In this document: piece by piece, positions 13,802 to 14,483 of the stretch
Layout: every line of letters begins with the position of its first letter
How positions within the stretch are numbered: position 1 is the first letter of the stretch
DNA from: DATAEY01 sp045805565
GTDB taxonomy: Bacteria > Actinomycetota > Thermoleophilia > Solirubrobacterales > Solirubrobacteraceae
Length of the DNA stretch: 14,483 nucleotides
Direction: 5' to 3'
Assembly: GCA_045805565.1 (NCBI GenBank)
Contig: JBJMKZ010000051.1
Location: 1 to 14,483 of the forward strand
Position numbers and translations under genes: made by a program
The notes under the pieces: model-generated
Told to the model about the DNA's origin: nothing
Databases searched by the model: none
Seen by the model: only the letters and a program-made list of their open reading frames with translations

Positions 13802-14483
13802 ATGACCCTCAACCACCAACGCCGGGGAGCGGGGCCACCACTCGTCCTGATCCATGGCATCGGCAGTCAATGGCAGGCCTGGGAACCGGTGCTCGACCGC
13901 GTGGCGGTCGAGCGCGAGGCGATCGCGCTCGACCTGCCGGGCTTCGGGGCGTCGCCGCCGCTCCCGTCCGGCGTCACACCGACGGTGGAGGCGCTGGCCG
14001 ACTCGGTGGCCGAGTTGCTCGAGCAGCTCGAGGTCTCACGGCCGCACGCGGCGGGCAACTCGATGGGCGGCTGGATCGCCCTGGAGCTGGCGCGCCGGGG
14101 CATGGTGGCGAGTGCCACCGCGCTGTCCCCAGCCGGGTTCTGGAACCGCCGCGAGGCGGCCTACAGCCGCAGCTCGCTGCGGTTCTCGGTCCGCGTGGCG
14201 CGGGCCCTGGATCCGGTCGCCGACCGGTTGACCGCCAGCGCGGTGGTGCGGACGCTGCTGTTCGGGCAGGTGGTCGCCCGGCCGTGGCGGATTCCCGCCC
14301 CCGATGGCGCGGTGGCGCTGCGCGCCCTCGCCCGCTCCCCCTCGTTCGACGCGACGCTCGAGGTGATCGCGACGGGGCACTTCACCGGCCGGGCGGACAT
14401 CGGGGTCCCGGTGACGATCGTCTGGGGCCGGCGCGACCGCCTGCTGATCCCGCGCCAGGCGAACCGCGCCGCGCGCGCGATAC
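13802..14483 (+). CDS. Alpha/beta-fold hydrolase, 3' end outside window
   Basis: 227 residues are visible and the frame is still open at the window edge. LVLIHGIGSQWQAWEPV (14-30) provides the oxyanion-hole HG. IALDLPGFGASP (41-52) is the usual strand-turn. AAGNSMGGWIALELA (83-97) contains nucleophile Ser87 in G-N-S-M-G-G, and VTIVWGRRDRLLIP (204-217) contains the probable acid Asp212. The catalytic His should lie just beyond the window. The G-N-S-M-G-G elbow is common in C-C bond hydrolases and esterases of this superfamily; the substrate is unknown. The ATG at 13802 is 43 bases from the divergent glyoxalase start and there is no alternative start nearby. Confidence 0.88.
   Translation, partial: MTLNHQRRGAGPPLVLIHGIGSQWQAWEPVLDRVAVEREAIALDLPGFGASPPLPSGVTPTVEALADSVAELLEQLEVSRPHAAGNSMGGWIALELARRGMVASATALSPAGFWNRREAAYSRSSLRFSVRVARALDPVADRLTASAVVRTLLFGQVVARPWRIPAPDGAVALRALARSPSFDATLEVIATGHFTGRADIGVPVTIVWGRRDRLLIPRQANRAARAI

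Overview
This is a chromosomal window from a high-GC (about 70%) bacterium. It is most likely an actinobacterium, and the gene mix (MCE-family protein, DGPF protein with an ECF42-type sigma factor, F420-type nitroreductase homologue, Ppx/GppA with a fused HD-like region) suggests the Thermoleophilia/Solirubrobacterales. That placement is inference from gene content and composition, since no rRNA or other marker lies here. I see no tRNA, rRNA, CRISPR, insertion sequence, integrase or phage gene. Coding density is high and the longest gene-free stretch is about 250 bases (549-798), where I see nothing convincing apart from the ribosome-binding site of the next gene.

Layout. Bases 1-548 hold the 3' end of an MCE/MlaD-like gene. 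Bases 799-2958 (+) hold a PhnB-like VOC protein, a YciI/DGPF protein and an ECF42-type sigma factor with a TPR-like C-terminus. A candidate ECF promoter lies upstream of the DGPF gene, and the sigma gene has no ordinary start codon where its conserved N-terminus begins. Bases 2989-7995 form a cell-envelope block: a secreted PF04185-type phosphoesterase (-), a coiled-coil plus M15-type peptidase (+), a membrane-anchored polysaccharide deacetylase (-), an M23-like protein with two zinc ligands replaced (-), and a lipoprotein of an unnamed actinobacterial family (-) followed by a perfect 12-bp hairpin. Bases 8051-8188 carry six tandem, imperfect 23-bp repeats between that lipoprotein and a divergent gene of unknown function (8226), which is followed by a small three-helix membrane protein.

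Bases 9289-10744 hold a divergent pair, a deazaflavin-dependent nitroreductase-family protein (-) and a nitronate monooxygenase-like flavoprotein (+). Bases 10776-13758 (-) are a tightly packed run, in transcription order glyoxalase I, Ppx/GppA phosphatase, SnoaL-like protein and HAD hydrolase, with overlaps at two junctions. A divergent alpha/beta hydrolase (13802 to the window end) is cut by the window edge.

How the genes fit together. Two themes stand out: envelope remodelling (M15, M23-like, deacetylase, lipoprotein, phosphoesterase) and detoxification or stress metabolism (glyoxalase, VOC, nitronate monooxygenase, F420-type protein, exopolyphosphatase/ppGpp phosphatase). Five or six genes without a visible Shine-Dalgarno sequence have a TANNNT hexamer 6-10 bases before the start, which points to leaderless or near-leaderless transcripts. 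Genes with a good Shine-Dalgarno lack this hexamer. I did not find a clearly new defence or mobile system. The oddest points are the start-less sigma junction, the 23-bp repeat block and the altered M23 metal site.
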